A stretch of DNA of 40,544 nt from Streptomyces violascens. Its GTDB lineage: Bacteria > Actinomycetota > Actinomycetes > Streptomycetales > Streptomycetaceae. Below, piece after piece: positions 24,001 through 33,066 of the stretch. Positions within the stretch are counted from its first letter, which is position 1, and each line of letters begins with the position of its first letter. Where the stretch lies: positions 1-40,544 of the forward strand of contig NZ_BMUA01000044.1 in assembly GCF_014649955.1 (NCBI RefSeq). Direction: 5' to 3'. The notes below the pieces were generated by a model. It was not told the DNA's origin and did no database searches. It saw only the letters and a program-made list of their open reading frames with translations. Both the position numbers and the translations under genes were made by a program.

Positions 24001-25161
24001 CTACTGCCGGAAGGTGACGGGCAATGCTGCAAGGCAGCGCACGGTCGCCGTCGAGCGGCGGGTCGGGTCACCCGCGAGACGCAGCGGCCGAGGGAATTCC
24101 AACAGTCCGGCCACCAGGGCGCCGATGGCCAATTCGCCGAACATCTGACCAAGGCAGGCGTGCGGCCCCCAGCCGAACCCGAGATGCTGGTTGGGCTTCC
24201 GGTCCAGAATGATCTGGTCAGGAGTCGGGAACTGTTCCGGATCCCGGTTGGCAGCGGCTGTGAGGGTCAGCACGGTCTGGCCGGGCTCGATCACCTGGTT
24301 CTGGAGGACCGTCCGCCTCATTGAGAAGCGACTCGTGCCCTGAGCGGGGCCGTCGAACCGGATCAGCTCGTGCACACCGGGAGCGAGCATACTCTCGTCC
24401 TGGAACTGGGCAAGTGCGTGGGGGTGTTGCAGCAATGCCAGTGCGACATTGCCAGCCGTGGCATACAAAGTGCCGAAGCTTGCGTTGAAGGTGACGGCGG
24501 TGGTGTTCCGCACGTAATGGTCGGGCACCCTGGCCCGGTCCGCCTCGGCTCTGATCGCTTTCAGGGCTCCCGGACGGTCCTGAGTCTCAAACCACGAGTC
24601 GACGATCGCGTTGAACTTCTTCCGCGCTTCATCTCCCGGAGGGGCGGCCTGGGGGCGCAAGCCAGCATCCATGCGGTATGCCAGCGCCTCCGAGACCGCG
24701 ACGTAAGGGCGCAACTCTGGTTCTTCGACACCCATCAGTTCAGCTGTGATGCTCAGCGAAACGGGCGCGGCGACCTCCAGCATCCAGTCGAACTGTTCCT
24801 TGTCAAGGTTGCGTTCGAAGATCCGGGCAACCTGTCGCCGCGCGCGGTTCCCAATGGACGCGGTGTCTTGCGCGTGCAGAGTGTTGACAAAAAGGCTTCG
24901 CAGCGGCTGTTGGGTTGGCGGGTCGAGTGTCTGGACGCTCTGCTGGAACTCGGGCACCTCCTGGCCCACGCGGCGGCCGTCCCGAGCGAAGAGCTCATTG
25001 TTTCGCAGCACTTCTCGACAATCACGGTACCTGGTCACAACCCACGACTGCATCTGGTCATGCCAGAAGATCGGCTGCCTCTCACGCAATTTGGCATAGA
25101 GCGGATACGGGTCTGCCAGCGCCTCCGGACTTAACGGGTCGTATTGAAGTGGAAATGCCAT
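24001..25161 (-). CDS. Cytochrome P450, candidate peptide cross-linking enzyme
   Basis: 386 residues, bacterial class I P450. It has K-helix ELIR (E265, R268) and the heme loop FGWGPHACLG (329-338, ligand C336). In the I-helix the expected AGx(D/E)T aligns with ASFGT (227-231): the acid is Gly230 while Thr231 is kept, unlike ordinary hydroxylases. No ferredoxin gene is nearby. It is the only P450 in the window, and P450s are the sole modifying enzymes of biarylitides, so it is the best candidate to join Tyr and His of MIYNH. Codon 10 is TTA. It lies 182 bp upstream of the StrR-like gene, same strand. Hydroxylation of another substrate is possible. Confidence 0.88.
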   Translation of the reverse strand: MAFPLQYDPLSPEALADPYPLYAKLRERQPIFWHDQMQSWVVTRYRDCREVLRNNELFARDGRRVGQEVPEFQQSVQTLDPPTQQPLRSLFVNTLHAQDTASIGNRARRQVARIFERNLDKEQFDWMLEVAAPVSLSITAELMGVEEPELRPYVAVSEALAYRMDAGLRPQAAPPGDEARKKFNAIVDSWFETQDRPGALKAIRAEADRARVPDHYVRNTTAVTFNASFGTLYATAGNVALALLQHPHALAQFQDESMLAPGVHELIRFDGPAQGTSRFSMRRTVLQNQVIEPGQTVLTLTAAANRDPEQFPTPDQIILDRKPNQHLGFGWGPHACLGQMFGELAIGALVAGLLEFPRPLRLAGDPTRRSTATVRCLAALPVTFRQ

Positions 25162-26961
25162 GAGCTGTCCTCGCTAGATCTTGATCTGGTTTATGGTGTG
25201 CTCAGCTTCGTTTCTTCTTTTGCATCAGGGGTGGCCGAAGGCAGGTGGCCTGCCGCTGGCGGAGCCGCCGGCCAGGCGGTGGAGAATCTGGCCCTTCTTC
25301 TCCGAGATGGAGCCGGAATCCGCCGTCTGAGCAGATAGACGTCCCTGCGATGGCTGGAGTACGCCCTGCCTGCGCTCAACGCGCCGGGCCGGGACCCCTA
25401 ACCCAGGCGCCACTCGACATTTACTTCTGCCTGGACCGCGGTCTGGATCTTTTCCCCGGTTCCGTCCGCAGGCCAGCGTCGACGCCGGTCACGAGATGGT
25501 CTTCCGCGATTGATTGGAGGTTCCTGGAAGACTTTGGGGCGGCGAACCTCGACAGAGAAGCTGGAAGTATTCATTGTGGCAGCTTAATGCTCTGATTAAT
25601 GAGACTGTCAGGTGGAGGATAGGACCTCAGTCGGGTCGTTAGAGGTTTCCAAGGAATCCAATTATTGTGCCCATTCGAGCAACATCCGGCGGTGTTGCGC
25701 GTCCGGCACGTCCCGTACGGAAACGCATCGACTACGCGCATCTCTATGCTCAGTGACTGCAGGCCACAGCTACCCCTTTCTTATCTTTTGAAGCTTCCTG
25801 CGTTTGCAATTTTCCGGAGACTCTAGATCTGACGTTTCCTCAACTCTTTACAGCGAACATGAAATTGGCCGGCTTGGACATCGAAGGGAAGCTGGCGAGA
25901 ATTCGCGGATCTGCGGTTACGGATCACGCTGCACCTGACACCCGGGCACGGTCCCGAACTTTGCAACGCAGGCAACGCCAACCCCGCATCCTCCGCGCCT
26001 ACTTCGGAGCCCTCGGGCGCCCTTCTCCTTCTCGAAGACCGTCGCCGCAGCAACGTGCCCTGCGATGGGCGGACGCCATCTGAACAGCGGCATGCGGGAC
26101 GACGCGGCCGCCGCAGACGGCCCGCCCTACAGGAGAGTGGGACAGCATCTGGCCGCGGATCGAGTAACCCCGGCAAGCCTCCCTGTCACTGCAGTTAGAC
26201 AGGCTCCGTGGTCTCGTTCACCGAGCATGCATCACACCTCCCGCTCAGTACAATGTCACACGTCGGATTTCACTGTAGCCAGTTCCGTAAATGTGATCCA
26301 CTGCACAACGGGAGTGGTCGGGCTGGATGGCCGGAGGTGAGCAGACGCAAGACGCAGGTAGGCCCACGAGTCAGGCGAAACTCGTGTACCACTGGTCGGC
26401 GGGGCTCCGCCCGCGGTACGACGTCCGGCGTTGCGAGGAGGCGGGGGTTCTTCACGCCCACCAGCGACACCGTCCCGTCAGAGCCACGCCCAAGCGGTTG
26501 GTCACGCTACAGGCCGAGAAACAGAAAAGCCCCAGATCAACTGGGGTCTCTACTTGTGCCTGAGGAGGACTTGGACTCTCCTCTCGAGCACTAGCCCCAA
26601 CTGCTCGGACCTGAGGAAAAGCCCGTCGACCGGCTCGATTTCAGCGAGCGTCTCTCCTGTTCTTCCCTGCTTGTGCGCGGTCAGCGGGGCATCCGGGATA
26701 GCGGACATCCCAGGTCTGGTTGGGCGGACAGCCCATCTCCCGTCGCGGTATGACTATTCGTCCCTCAGGTGGGGATCTGCCCCGGGCCCCGTTGTTGAGC
26801 TTCGGGGCTTGGCGGTTGGCTGATGTGGCGGGCTTCGTGCTTTCGCCCGCGGTGGTGAGCAAGGGGGGCGCTGTGCTTGGGCAGGGTCGGTCGGAACCGT
26901 GTCATCGCCCCCGTGACCACAACGTTCCCCCCCTGTCGAACGGATGACCTGGGGGGTGGTG
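25162..26961. other. 1.8-kb border region without a recognised gene
   Basis: From 25560 to 25870 the base composition is clearly less GC-rich than the neighbours. Around 26215-26340 (minus strand) there is a promoter-like segment with GGGAGG before a four-codon frame MHAR (26218-26232). A small hairpin lies at 26530-26546. No long frame resembles a protein family. This looks like the edge of the biosynthetic cluster plus debris. Confidence 0.4.
26530..26546. terminator. Small hairpin with preceding A-tract
   Basis: CCCCAG-ATCAA-CTGGGG, preceded by AAAAG and followed by TCTCT. A short intrinsic-terminator-like stem with no clear owner gene. Confidence 0.35.
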
Positions 26962-28020
26962 TCACCGGGCCCGAGAGGTGCCGTCGGAGACGCTGATGAG
27001 AGGTCCGGCCACCGCCCGGTCCGGCGCAATGCCGGACAGCTCGCGGGTCCACACGTACTCACTGACGTGGACGAAGTCGAGGAGCACATAGACGGTGACG
27101 CCGCGACGGACGGCCTCGGCGTGGATGAGGTCGAGCTGGTGGCGGGCGCCGTCGACCAGCACGATCCAGGTCCGCCGGTGGTGCGGGTCACGGGCCTCGG
27201 CCTGGTCGAACGCGTCGGCGACGACCTGCTCGGGCGGGTGGATGAGGGAGGCGGTGCACCACTTCCGCTGGGCCTTCTGCCCCGGACGCGGTGCGCGAGC
27301 GGTGCTGCGACCGCCGGGCGGATGGATCACATCGTGCGGCCGCCGCGGTGCCGGGACGGCGTCGAAGACGCAGGCCGCGGTCGCCATGCGCTTCCGGTTC
27401 GGCTTCTCGCCCGGCGCGAGCCGACTGCGGTGGGCACCCGGGTCCGATGCGAGCTGGGCCCGCAGGGTGGCCGGCCGCAGCCCTTCGGGCCTCATCACCA
27501 CCCCCTTCCCGTCGACCTGGAGGACCAGCAGAACGTCCCGGCTGGACGGGACAGGGATCATCTGCCGGTAGAATGTCGATGTCGCCGGAGGCTTCGGCCA
27601 CGAGATGTTCGAGTCGCCGCTTGCCCAGCACTCTTCCGCAGCGCCGCTCGATCGCCTGCTGGGCCTGGTCGAACGAGCCCCGCACCGCCTCCAGGGCGGC
27701 GAGCCGCCGCAGTCCCATCGAGTGCCGGCCCGCGGGCAGCGACAGGGCCGCATCGGCCGGATGGACGTTGGTAGTACCAGGTCCCCGGTGAGCGACCCGT
27801 TCCACCCGCACCAGGCCGAACAGACAGGCCAGCCAGCGTGCGTGGCCCGGCTCCCGCCAGGGGCGCGGGTGCCCGTCCGGGCCGAACACCGGCGGATGCG
27901 CGCCGGATCGCACCGCGTCGTGTTCCCGGCGGGCCCGCAGGTCCAGATGATCCTGAAAGAGCTGCCGCAGCAGCTCCCGCCCCGCCTCATCCAGATGTTC
28001 TTCCAGCTCAGCATGGGTCC
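26962..28020 (-). pseudogene. ISKra4-family transposase, frameshifted and truncated
   Basis: The first half is in one frame (AELEEHLDEAGRELLRQLFQ, DHLDLRARREHDAV, HSMGLRRLAALEAVRGSFDQ) and the second in another (FYRQMIPVPSSRDVLLVLQV, DGKGVVMRPEGL, WIVLVDGARHQLDLIHAEAV). The frame changes near 27570-27600. The protein ends soon after YVLLDFVHVSEYVW, which in relatives is mid-protein, so the C-terminus is missing too. Non-functional. Recognised by the VDGKGVVMRPEG and LLDF(I/V)HVxEY motifs of the family. Confidence 0.75.
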
Positions 28021-28191
28021 ACGAGCGGGCCGCATCGCCAGACAGGGGCGTGTCAGGGACTCGAAGGCACTGACTGAGCGGGCAAAGGGGTCAGCACTCG
28101 CGGGAGGGGCATATGGTTCCATCCCAGGGCTCTTCTCGTACTGCGTCGCTTTGGTTGGCACCTACGGCTGTAGACGTGAAGAGCCCGCCCG

Positions 28192-28740
28192 CTACTGGGA
28201 GTTGGGCGATGCACCTGTCCGGAGGCTGGCCGGGGTGAACAGGCCGGGATTGTCCTCGGCCAGCCATCCGCGCTCGACCAGCCGCTTCAGTTTCGAGCGG
28301 GTCCCCTCGATCCGGCCGGCCGTGGTCGCCAGACCGATCCTCGGCACGATCTGCTTGGCCCGCACCGGCCCCGGCGCGTCCGCGACGACCTCCAGAATGC
28401 CCTGGTACACCCGCGGCAGGACATCCGCCCCCATCCCCGGCCGCCACCTGGGCACGGACAGCACCCCCACCACCTGGCGCTCCGCCCTCGCGTACGGCGA
28501 CGACACTTCCTCGCCGCCCCCTGGCTCGGCTTCCGGCTCTTCCTCCGGCGCCGCCGCGGCGTCCGCGGACATCTCAGCCATCACCACGGCCACCGTCTCC
28601 CGGGCGATCCGCAACCGCTCCAGCCCCTCCCGAGCCACTTCCAACTGCCCAGTCAGATCTGCCAGTTCCACCTCAAGCTCTTCCACCCGACCCCGGGCAG
28701 CCGCCTCCCGGGCCTCCAACTCCTCGAACAACGAGCCCAT
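28192..28740 (-). CDS. Coiled-coil plus winged-helix protein, unknown function
   Basis: 182 residues from ATG 28740, with GGAGGGG upstream. The first ~75 residues are an Arg/Glu heptad coiled coil (MGSLFEELEAREAAARGRVEE...). An acidic linker (EEEPEAEPGGGEE) follows, then a winged-helix-like domain (LPRVYQGILEVVADAPGPVR, AKQIVPRIGL, GTRSKLKRLVERGWLAE). Similar proteins recur in Streptomyces beside transposases and may be transposition-associated regulators; that is from memory of the family pattern, not proven here. It sits directly upstream of the ISKra4 pseudogene on the same strand. Confidence 0.6.
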   Translation of the reverse strand: MGSLFEELEAREAAARGRVEELEVELADLTGQLEVAREGLERLRIARETVAVVMAEMSADAAAAPEEEPEAEPGGGEEVSSPYARAERQVVGVLSVPRWRPGMGADVLPRVYQGILEVVADAPGPVRAKQIVPRIGLATTAGRIEGTRSKLKRLVERGWLAEDNPGLFTPASLRTGASPNSQ

Positions 28741-29471
28741 CCGGCACCCCTCCTCCACCGCCACGGTAGAGACCGACAGGCCCGAGCACACCCCAGTCAG
28801 CGTCCTCCCAACTCAACGCTTTCCCTGCAGAGGAACCGCACCCAGCTTGTATCCGCCCCCGTGGCGTGCGGGGGCGACCTTCTGTGGCCCAGTGCTGACG
28901 GCCTCGGGGACCTGGCGCAAGGACTTGTGAACTTTGCTGGACTCCGTCTGGACGCCGCGGGCTCGGCAGCAGGGCGCAGCGCGGGTCTTCTTGCGGCAAG
29001 CGCACCGATAGCGGCAGAGGCGACCGTCTGCGGGATGAGCCGTTCTCGGCGTGAGGGAGCAGCGGCCGTCCGGGTGCGGCTGGTTGGGGCGCAGCAGAGG
29101 CTTTTTTCGGGTCGGGGTGGGGCGTTGTCGCGGGGTGTGGCGCGCGGCGGGCCGGGTCCGCTGCGCTTCCCCGGCCTGCCTCACCGCATGCCCGGTCTCG
29201 CTTCGGGCCGAGCGCTGTGCGCTCTCAGGCGCTGCGGAATGTTGGGTTTGCGTGCATGTCTGTCTCCGCTCATGCCTAGCTGTCTGTCCCGTTCGCCACC
29301 TTCCTGTCCGATTCCTCAACTGATGAGTATTGAGTGGCGAGATGACTTGTATGATCATTTTGCGCGCTCAGGGGGGTGTGTCCTGATGTCAGTGCGGCAG
29401 CAGTTCTCTGCGGCAAGGTCGGTCGACCTACCTCCTTCAGCGCTTGAATGGCCCTGCACTGGAGAGGTTTG
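28741..29471. other. Upstream region of the toxin gene, no recognised gene
   Basis: Cys/Arg/Gly-rich overlapping frames on both strands up to about 29300, then a less GC-rich stretch (29280-29400) that probably holds the toxin promoter. Nothing family-like. Confidence 0.35.
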
Positions 29472-30842
29472 ATGAAGCACCGCTGGAAACTCAGGATTGT
29501 CGCGCTCATGACTGCGCTGGCTGTTGTGCTGACGGGAGGCGTGAGCGCGGCCACAGCTGCCTCCGCCTCGGCGAGCAGGCCCCGGACCACATGCGATGAC
29601 ACGCCCCTCGCGCAGCGGATCACGTGTATTGCCAAGTTCGGCGAGGTTTCCATCTATGGAATCCCCGCGATCATCATCGTCGCGCATGCGGTACGGCAGG
29701 AAGTTCGGGATGGCCGCACCCAGACATGGGCAGACGCCGACATCGAGAAGCACATCAATCAGTATGTAAATTACCTAATTGCCTCTAGCAAGCTTGAGGC
29801 GAGCGGGAAGGTCCCCCCGCAGGTCCAGGCGGAGATCGACCGCTTGAGGAATGAAGCCAACAAGGAGTTGCGGCAGATTCTCCTCGGTACCGGAAAGGTC
29901 ATTGAGAACGCTGCCACTCTCGCCCGGGGACTGGATGCCGCAACACATCTGATAGATGCCATGTCGGACTTCATTACCAGCCCCGGGTTGCACCAGGGCA
30001 TGGCCGACATGAACGCGGGCTTCGAGGCGATGAAGTCGAGCCTCGACACAATGAACTCCGGAGTCAAGGAGATCAACGAGGGCCTCGACCAGATGAACCG
30101 GGGCGTGAACAAGGCCAACAGCGGCATGGACCGCATCAACCAGGGGATCGATCAGTCGAACAAAGCCATGGCCAATCTGAATAAGGCTGTGCCACAGATC
30201 GGAGCCGCCGCGCTGAAGCTCCGCGAGCTGCCGGTCCTGAAGGACTTCGACTTCTCGGAAGCGCTGAAAGACTTCAACAACGGCCGCTCTCCCCTGGAAG
30301 ACAAGGTAGTTCAGACGAAGTTCGGCGCCATCCTGGATCTCCTTCCCGCGATCGGCGACGGCAAGGGCATCGTCCAGGCGATCACCGGCCAGGACATGGC
30401 CACTGGTGATCGCCTGGGTGTCACCGAACGCCTGATGGGTTCGGTGATCCTTCTGCGCTGGATGAAGGCCGGCAAGAGCGTCATCAAGGTCGAAGAGCTC
30501 AACAAGGCCATCAAGGCAGAGAAGGCCACCGGAAAGATCGACGGATGGCTGGCCCGTGAAGCCTACGACAAGGTTCCCTCGAAGCTGAAGGGGTTCGAGA
30601 CCGTCAACAACAAGGGGGTCGGCTACCGTTGGAACGACGGTAAGGGCAACGGAATCCGGATCGACGAGGGGAACCTCAACAACTCTCAGAAGTATCAGCA
30701 GGTCGACCATGTGGTAATCAACTCGGGCGGAAAGATTCTTGGCCGGGACGGAAAACCGATCGAGGGTTCCATCAAGGAGAATCCCGAGTCGCATATCCCG
30801 CTCACGGACTGGCTCAAGTGGAAGGAATGGAACAAGCCGTGA
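29472..30842 (+). CDS. Secreted polymorphic toxin (PT-TG with C-terminal toxin domain)
   Basis: 456 residues from ATG 29472 (GGAGAGG at 29461-29467). Sec signal peptide 1-~30 (KHRWK, hydrophobic core, AATAASASA). A helical stalk follows with repeats such as MNAGFEAMKSSLDTMNSG and MNRGVNKANSGMDRINQG (~180-240). Next is a pre-toxin TG-like segment (LDLLPAIGDGKGIVQAITGQ, DMATGDRL, ~285-315) and a C-terminal domain (371-456) with RIDEG, VDHV (H413) and HIPL (H441), resembling nuclease-type toxin tips. The immunity gene overlaps by GTGA. It probably kills related cells on contact or after release. Exact activity unknown. Confidence 0.82.
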   Translation: MKHRWKLRIVALMTALAVVLTGGVSAATAASASASRPRTTCDDTPLAQRITCIAKFGEVSIYGIPAIIIVAHAVRQEVRDGRTQTWADADIEKHINQYVNYLIASSKLEASGKVPPQVQAEIDRLRNEANKELRQILLGTGKVIENAATLARGLDAATHLIDAMSDFITSPGLHQGMADMNAGFEAMKSSLDTMNSGVKEINEGLDQMNRGVNKANSGMDRINQGIDQSNKAMANLNKAVPQIGAAALKLRELPVLKDFDFSEALKDFNNGRSPLEDKVVQTKFGAILDLLPAIGDGKGIVQAITGQDMATGDRLGVTERLMGSVILLRWMKAGKSVIKVEELNKAIKAEKATGKIDGWLAREAYDKVPSKLKGFETVNNKGVGYRWNDGKGNGIRIDEGNLNNSQKYQQVDHVVINSGGKILGRDGKPIEGSIKENPESHIPLTDWLKWKEWNKP

Positions 30843-31216
30843 AGCCTGCTCAGGTGAGGTTGCCGGAGATGAGGGCCGAAGTCATCTCAGCTCTCAGGGC
30901 ACTGTCGGACCCGGATTATCAGCAGCGGGTATGGATCGACCGGATCTACCCGAAGCCGAACTTCTACGACGACTTCACGCTCAACGTGAACACTCTCTAC
31001 GACGACACGACCGTGCTTGCGGACCCTGAAGCCGCCCTCGGGTACACGCTGGCGACGGAGGACGAGGTAAGGGCCATGACGGCGCTGGCTGACGCCCTGG
31101 ACTCTGCGCTGGACACGGTTGGCCGCGCTGCATCGGATGCCGAGTTCATGGCTTCTGAGTCCTGGCCCGGCGTCGTGGCGTCCGCTCGGGATGCACTGGC
31201 CGCACTGACTGAGTAG
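30839..31216 (+). CDS. SCO4402-family protein, probable immunity protein
   Basis: 125 residues from GTG 30839, overlapping the toxin stop by four bases. It has the SCO4402-type signature LSDPDYQQRVWIDRIYPKPN, YDDFTLNVNTLYDDTTVL and a C-terminal W...V..ARDALA. Members of this family are found as presumed immunity proteins after polymorphic toxin genes. No signal peptide, so it is cytoplasmic and would neutralise the toxin domain of incoming or mis-localised toxin. Translational coupling ensures immunity whenever the toxin is made. Confidence 0.8.
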   Translation: MKPAQVRLPEMRAEVISALRALSDPDYQQRVWIDRIYPKPNFYDDFTLNVNTLYDDTTVLADPEAALGYTLATEDEVRAMTALADALDSALDTVGRAASDAEFMASESWPGVVASARDALAALTE

Positions 31217-31308
31217 AGCGAGTCCGCTCGGCTCGCCCAGCACGCGCAGGCGGGCCGAGCGGCATTCCGGGGGAGCTGCCGTCTCCAACTGCTGGGAGCT
31301 CCACCAGC

Positions 31309-31640
31309 TTGTCTGCAAGGTTAAGTTCGCTGTCCAACGAGACCCTCTACGCGCATTGCCGGATCCTCCAGGGCGCCTTGCGCGACGCCGAGGCCGCCAT
31401 CGGGGAGACGGCCTTCCGCCTCTTCACCCGCTACGAGCAGGAACTGGACACCCTGGCCACAAAAATCCTCGACCAGCAGCTCCTGGACGGCGCCACCACC
31501 GCCGCAGTTCGCCGGATCCGGGTCCAGGACTTCCTCACCGAGAAGTCCGGCGGCTACGCACCGCCCAAGCGCACCGTCGACCTCCTCCTGGCCCGGCCCG
31601 AGCTCAAAGCCCCCAAGCCCCGGCCCGGGCGGATGGCCGG
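31309..31640 (+). pseudogene. Fragment of a helical protein, unknown function
   Basis: From about 31320 the frame reads LSSLSNETLYAHCRILQGAL, RDAEAAIGETAFRLFTRYEQ, ELDTLATKILDQQLLDGATT and EKSGGYAPPKRTVDLLLARP with good protein-like composition. Past 31640 it becomes low complexity and runs on without similarity. It looks like a gene whose 3' end was replaced. I do not recognise the family; a plasmid or transposon function is possible. Confidence 0.4.
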
Positions 31641-32038
31641 ACGGCCAACTGCACTTCGGCTGACAGCCGTGACGCCGGCCCGCAGCTTGGCGGGCCGGCC
31701 TCCCGCGACTGCGGACACAACATCAGGACAGGACGGCCATGTTGGGACACGTGACATCCGGCCGAACGGTCATCGCGGCCGGAATCGCGGAGCAGGGCCG
31801 TGGCACCTCCGGCGATCTGTCTCGCCGGTGGGTGGACGGTGGTGTGTGTGCTTGGCCCGGGTGTGTCTGCGCCCCCACGGCGCCGTTCTGAGCCTGTACC
31901 AAGTTGTCCGCGAGCTGCAGTTTCTCCTCGCCACTTGGGCCGGCGCCTGCCGTCTGCCACCGCGACATTCCAGGACACAGCCGAACACTTGGATCGCGGG
32001 CAACGTCGGCTAACCGACACAAGCCCTGGAGGACGGTC

Positions 32039-32506
32039 TCACTGACCCCACGGTTGCAGGGCACTCCAGGTGCCGCCGGCTGCCGCGAAGACCAGTTCTG
32101 ACCCATCAAAGACTTCTTCGGAACTCGCGGGCGGTGGGCCGTCGAAGCGTTCGGCGCAAAGATCAACCTGCAACAGTCCATTGAAGTGTGTGAACTGAGG
32201 TGGATCGTAGAGTACCCAGCTGAACCCGATGCTCTCGTCGATGCGAAACCGTCGCACGTCTACGAGATCCAGGCACACGGGCTCCCAGCGCTGCTCATCG
32301 CCGACAACCCGGGCATCGATCACGAGCCTGACAAGCCGTCCTCGTGCTGCCCGGGCACCGTACTCCTGATCAAGAATGACGCGGCGGAGGCAGGAGTCAC
32401 CGAAGGCATAGCGGGACAGCAGGGATGCAATTCCGTCCTCGTTCAACGGATAAGGCCCAAGCTTTCGCTCCGGAACTGGCGTGGTGAGCTCCACTGTCCT
32501 CCTCAT
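32039..32506 (-). CDS. Hypothetical protein
   Basis: 155 residues from ATG 32506 (MRRTVELTTPVPERKLGPYP); a GTG at 32494 directly behind GAGGAGG is an alternative start. Protein-like throughout (YAFGDSCLRRVILDQEYGAR, LVRLVIDARVVGDEQRWEPV, GFSWVLYDPPQFTHFNGLL). No domain recognised. Soluble, mixed alpha/beta by eye. It could be an orphan immunity-like protein given the toxin locus nearby, but nothing in the sequence proves that. Confidence 0.55.
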   Translation of the reverse strand: MRRTVELTTPVPERKLGPYPLNEDGIASLLSRYAFGDSCLRRVILDQEYGARAARGRLVRLVIDARVVGDEQRWEPVCLDLVDVRRFRIDESIGFSWVLYDPPQFTHFNGLLQVDLCAERFDGPPPASSEEVFDGSELVFAAAGGTWSALQPWGQ

Positions 32507-32751
32507 CAGTGCTGCAAGCGTAGGAGGGAGCCCCTGCTCCGGCCTCATCGGCCCCGCTAAGTTCCCTCATCTGGCAGCCGCCGCGATAGAGAGACCTGGG
32601 GACATGCCGCCGCTCGGTCCACCTGACCAAGCCCTACTACCCACGGATCGAGGAAGGCTCTCACCGGCGCCGTGCGCCCGGCTCCGGTGACGAACTCGAC
32701 GCGCTGGGTGCGGAGTACCGGGTCGCACAGACTGTATTCCAGCCCTGACGG

Positions 32752-33066
32752 TCAGTTGGCGTGGGGCGCGAACCGTTCGAGGAGACGCTCCCTCTGGGCG
32801 TTGCCCAGGCGTACCCGGCGGCTCTCTGAAATCTGCATCTCGTCGAGGATTTTCTGGGCGCGTACTTTGCCGACGTCGGGGAGCGCTTCGAGCAGCGCCC
32901 GGACCGGCAGTTTGCGGACCGCTTCAGAGGTGCTGTCCAGCACGTCACGCAGCGACAACTTCCCGTGCTTGAGCGCCTCCTTCACGGCGGCGCGCTCCTT
33001 GCGGGCGGCGGCCGCCTTGCCGAGCGCGGCCTGGCGCTGCTCAAGGGTCAACGGGGGCAGAGCCAT
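32752..33066 (-). CDS. Integration host factor, actinobacterial type (mIHF/sIHF-like)
   Basis: 104 residues. MALPPLTLEQRQAALGKAAA is the characteristic start. The helix-two-turn-helix DNA-binding motif is ALLEALPDVGKVRAQKILDE (~59-78), followed by ISESRRVRLGNAQRERLLERF. These nucleoid proteins bind and bend DNA, and the housekeeping copy is essential or pleiotropic in Streptomyces. This copy is a variant in an accessory region, with less conserved linker residues, so it may be a mobile-element or plasmid paralogue. Confidence 0.87.
   Translation of the reverse strand: MALPPLTLEQRQAALGKAAAARKERAAVKEALKHGKLSLRDVLDSTSEAVRKLPVRALLEALPDVGKVRAQKILDEMQISESRRVRLGNAQRERLLERFAPHAN

Noticed and set aside
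25202..25225. Seven-codon frame MQKKKRS just upstream of the P450 as a possible precursor peptide
   Set aside because: No Shine-Dalgarno, no Tyr or His, and it does not fit the pentapeptide pattern expected beside such a P450.
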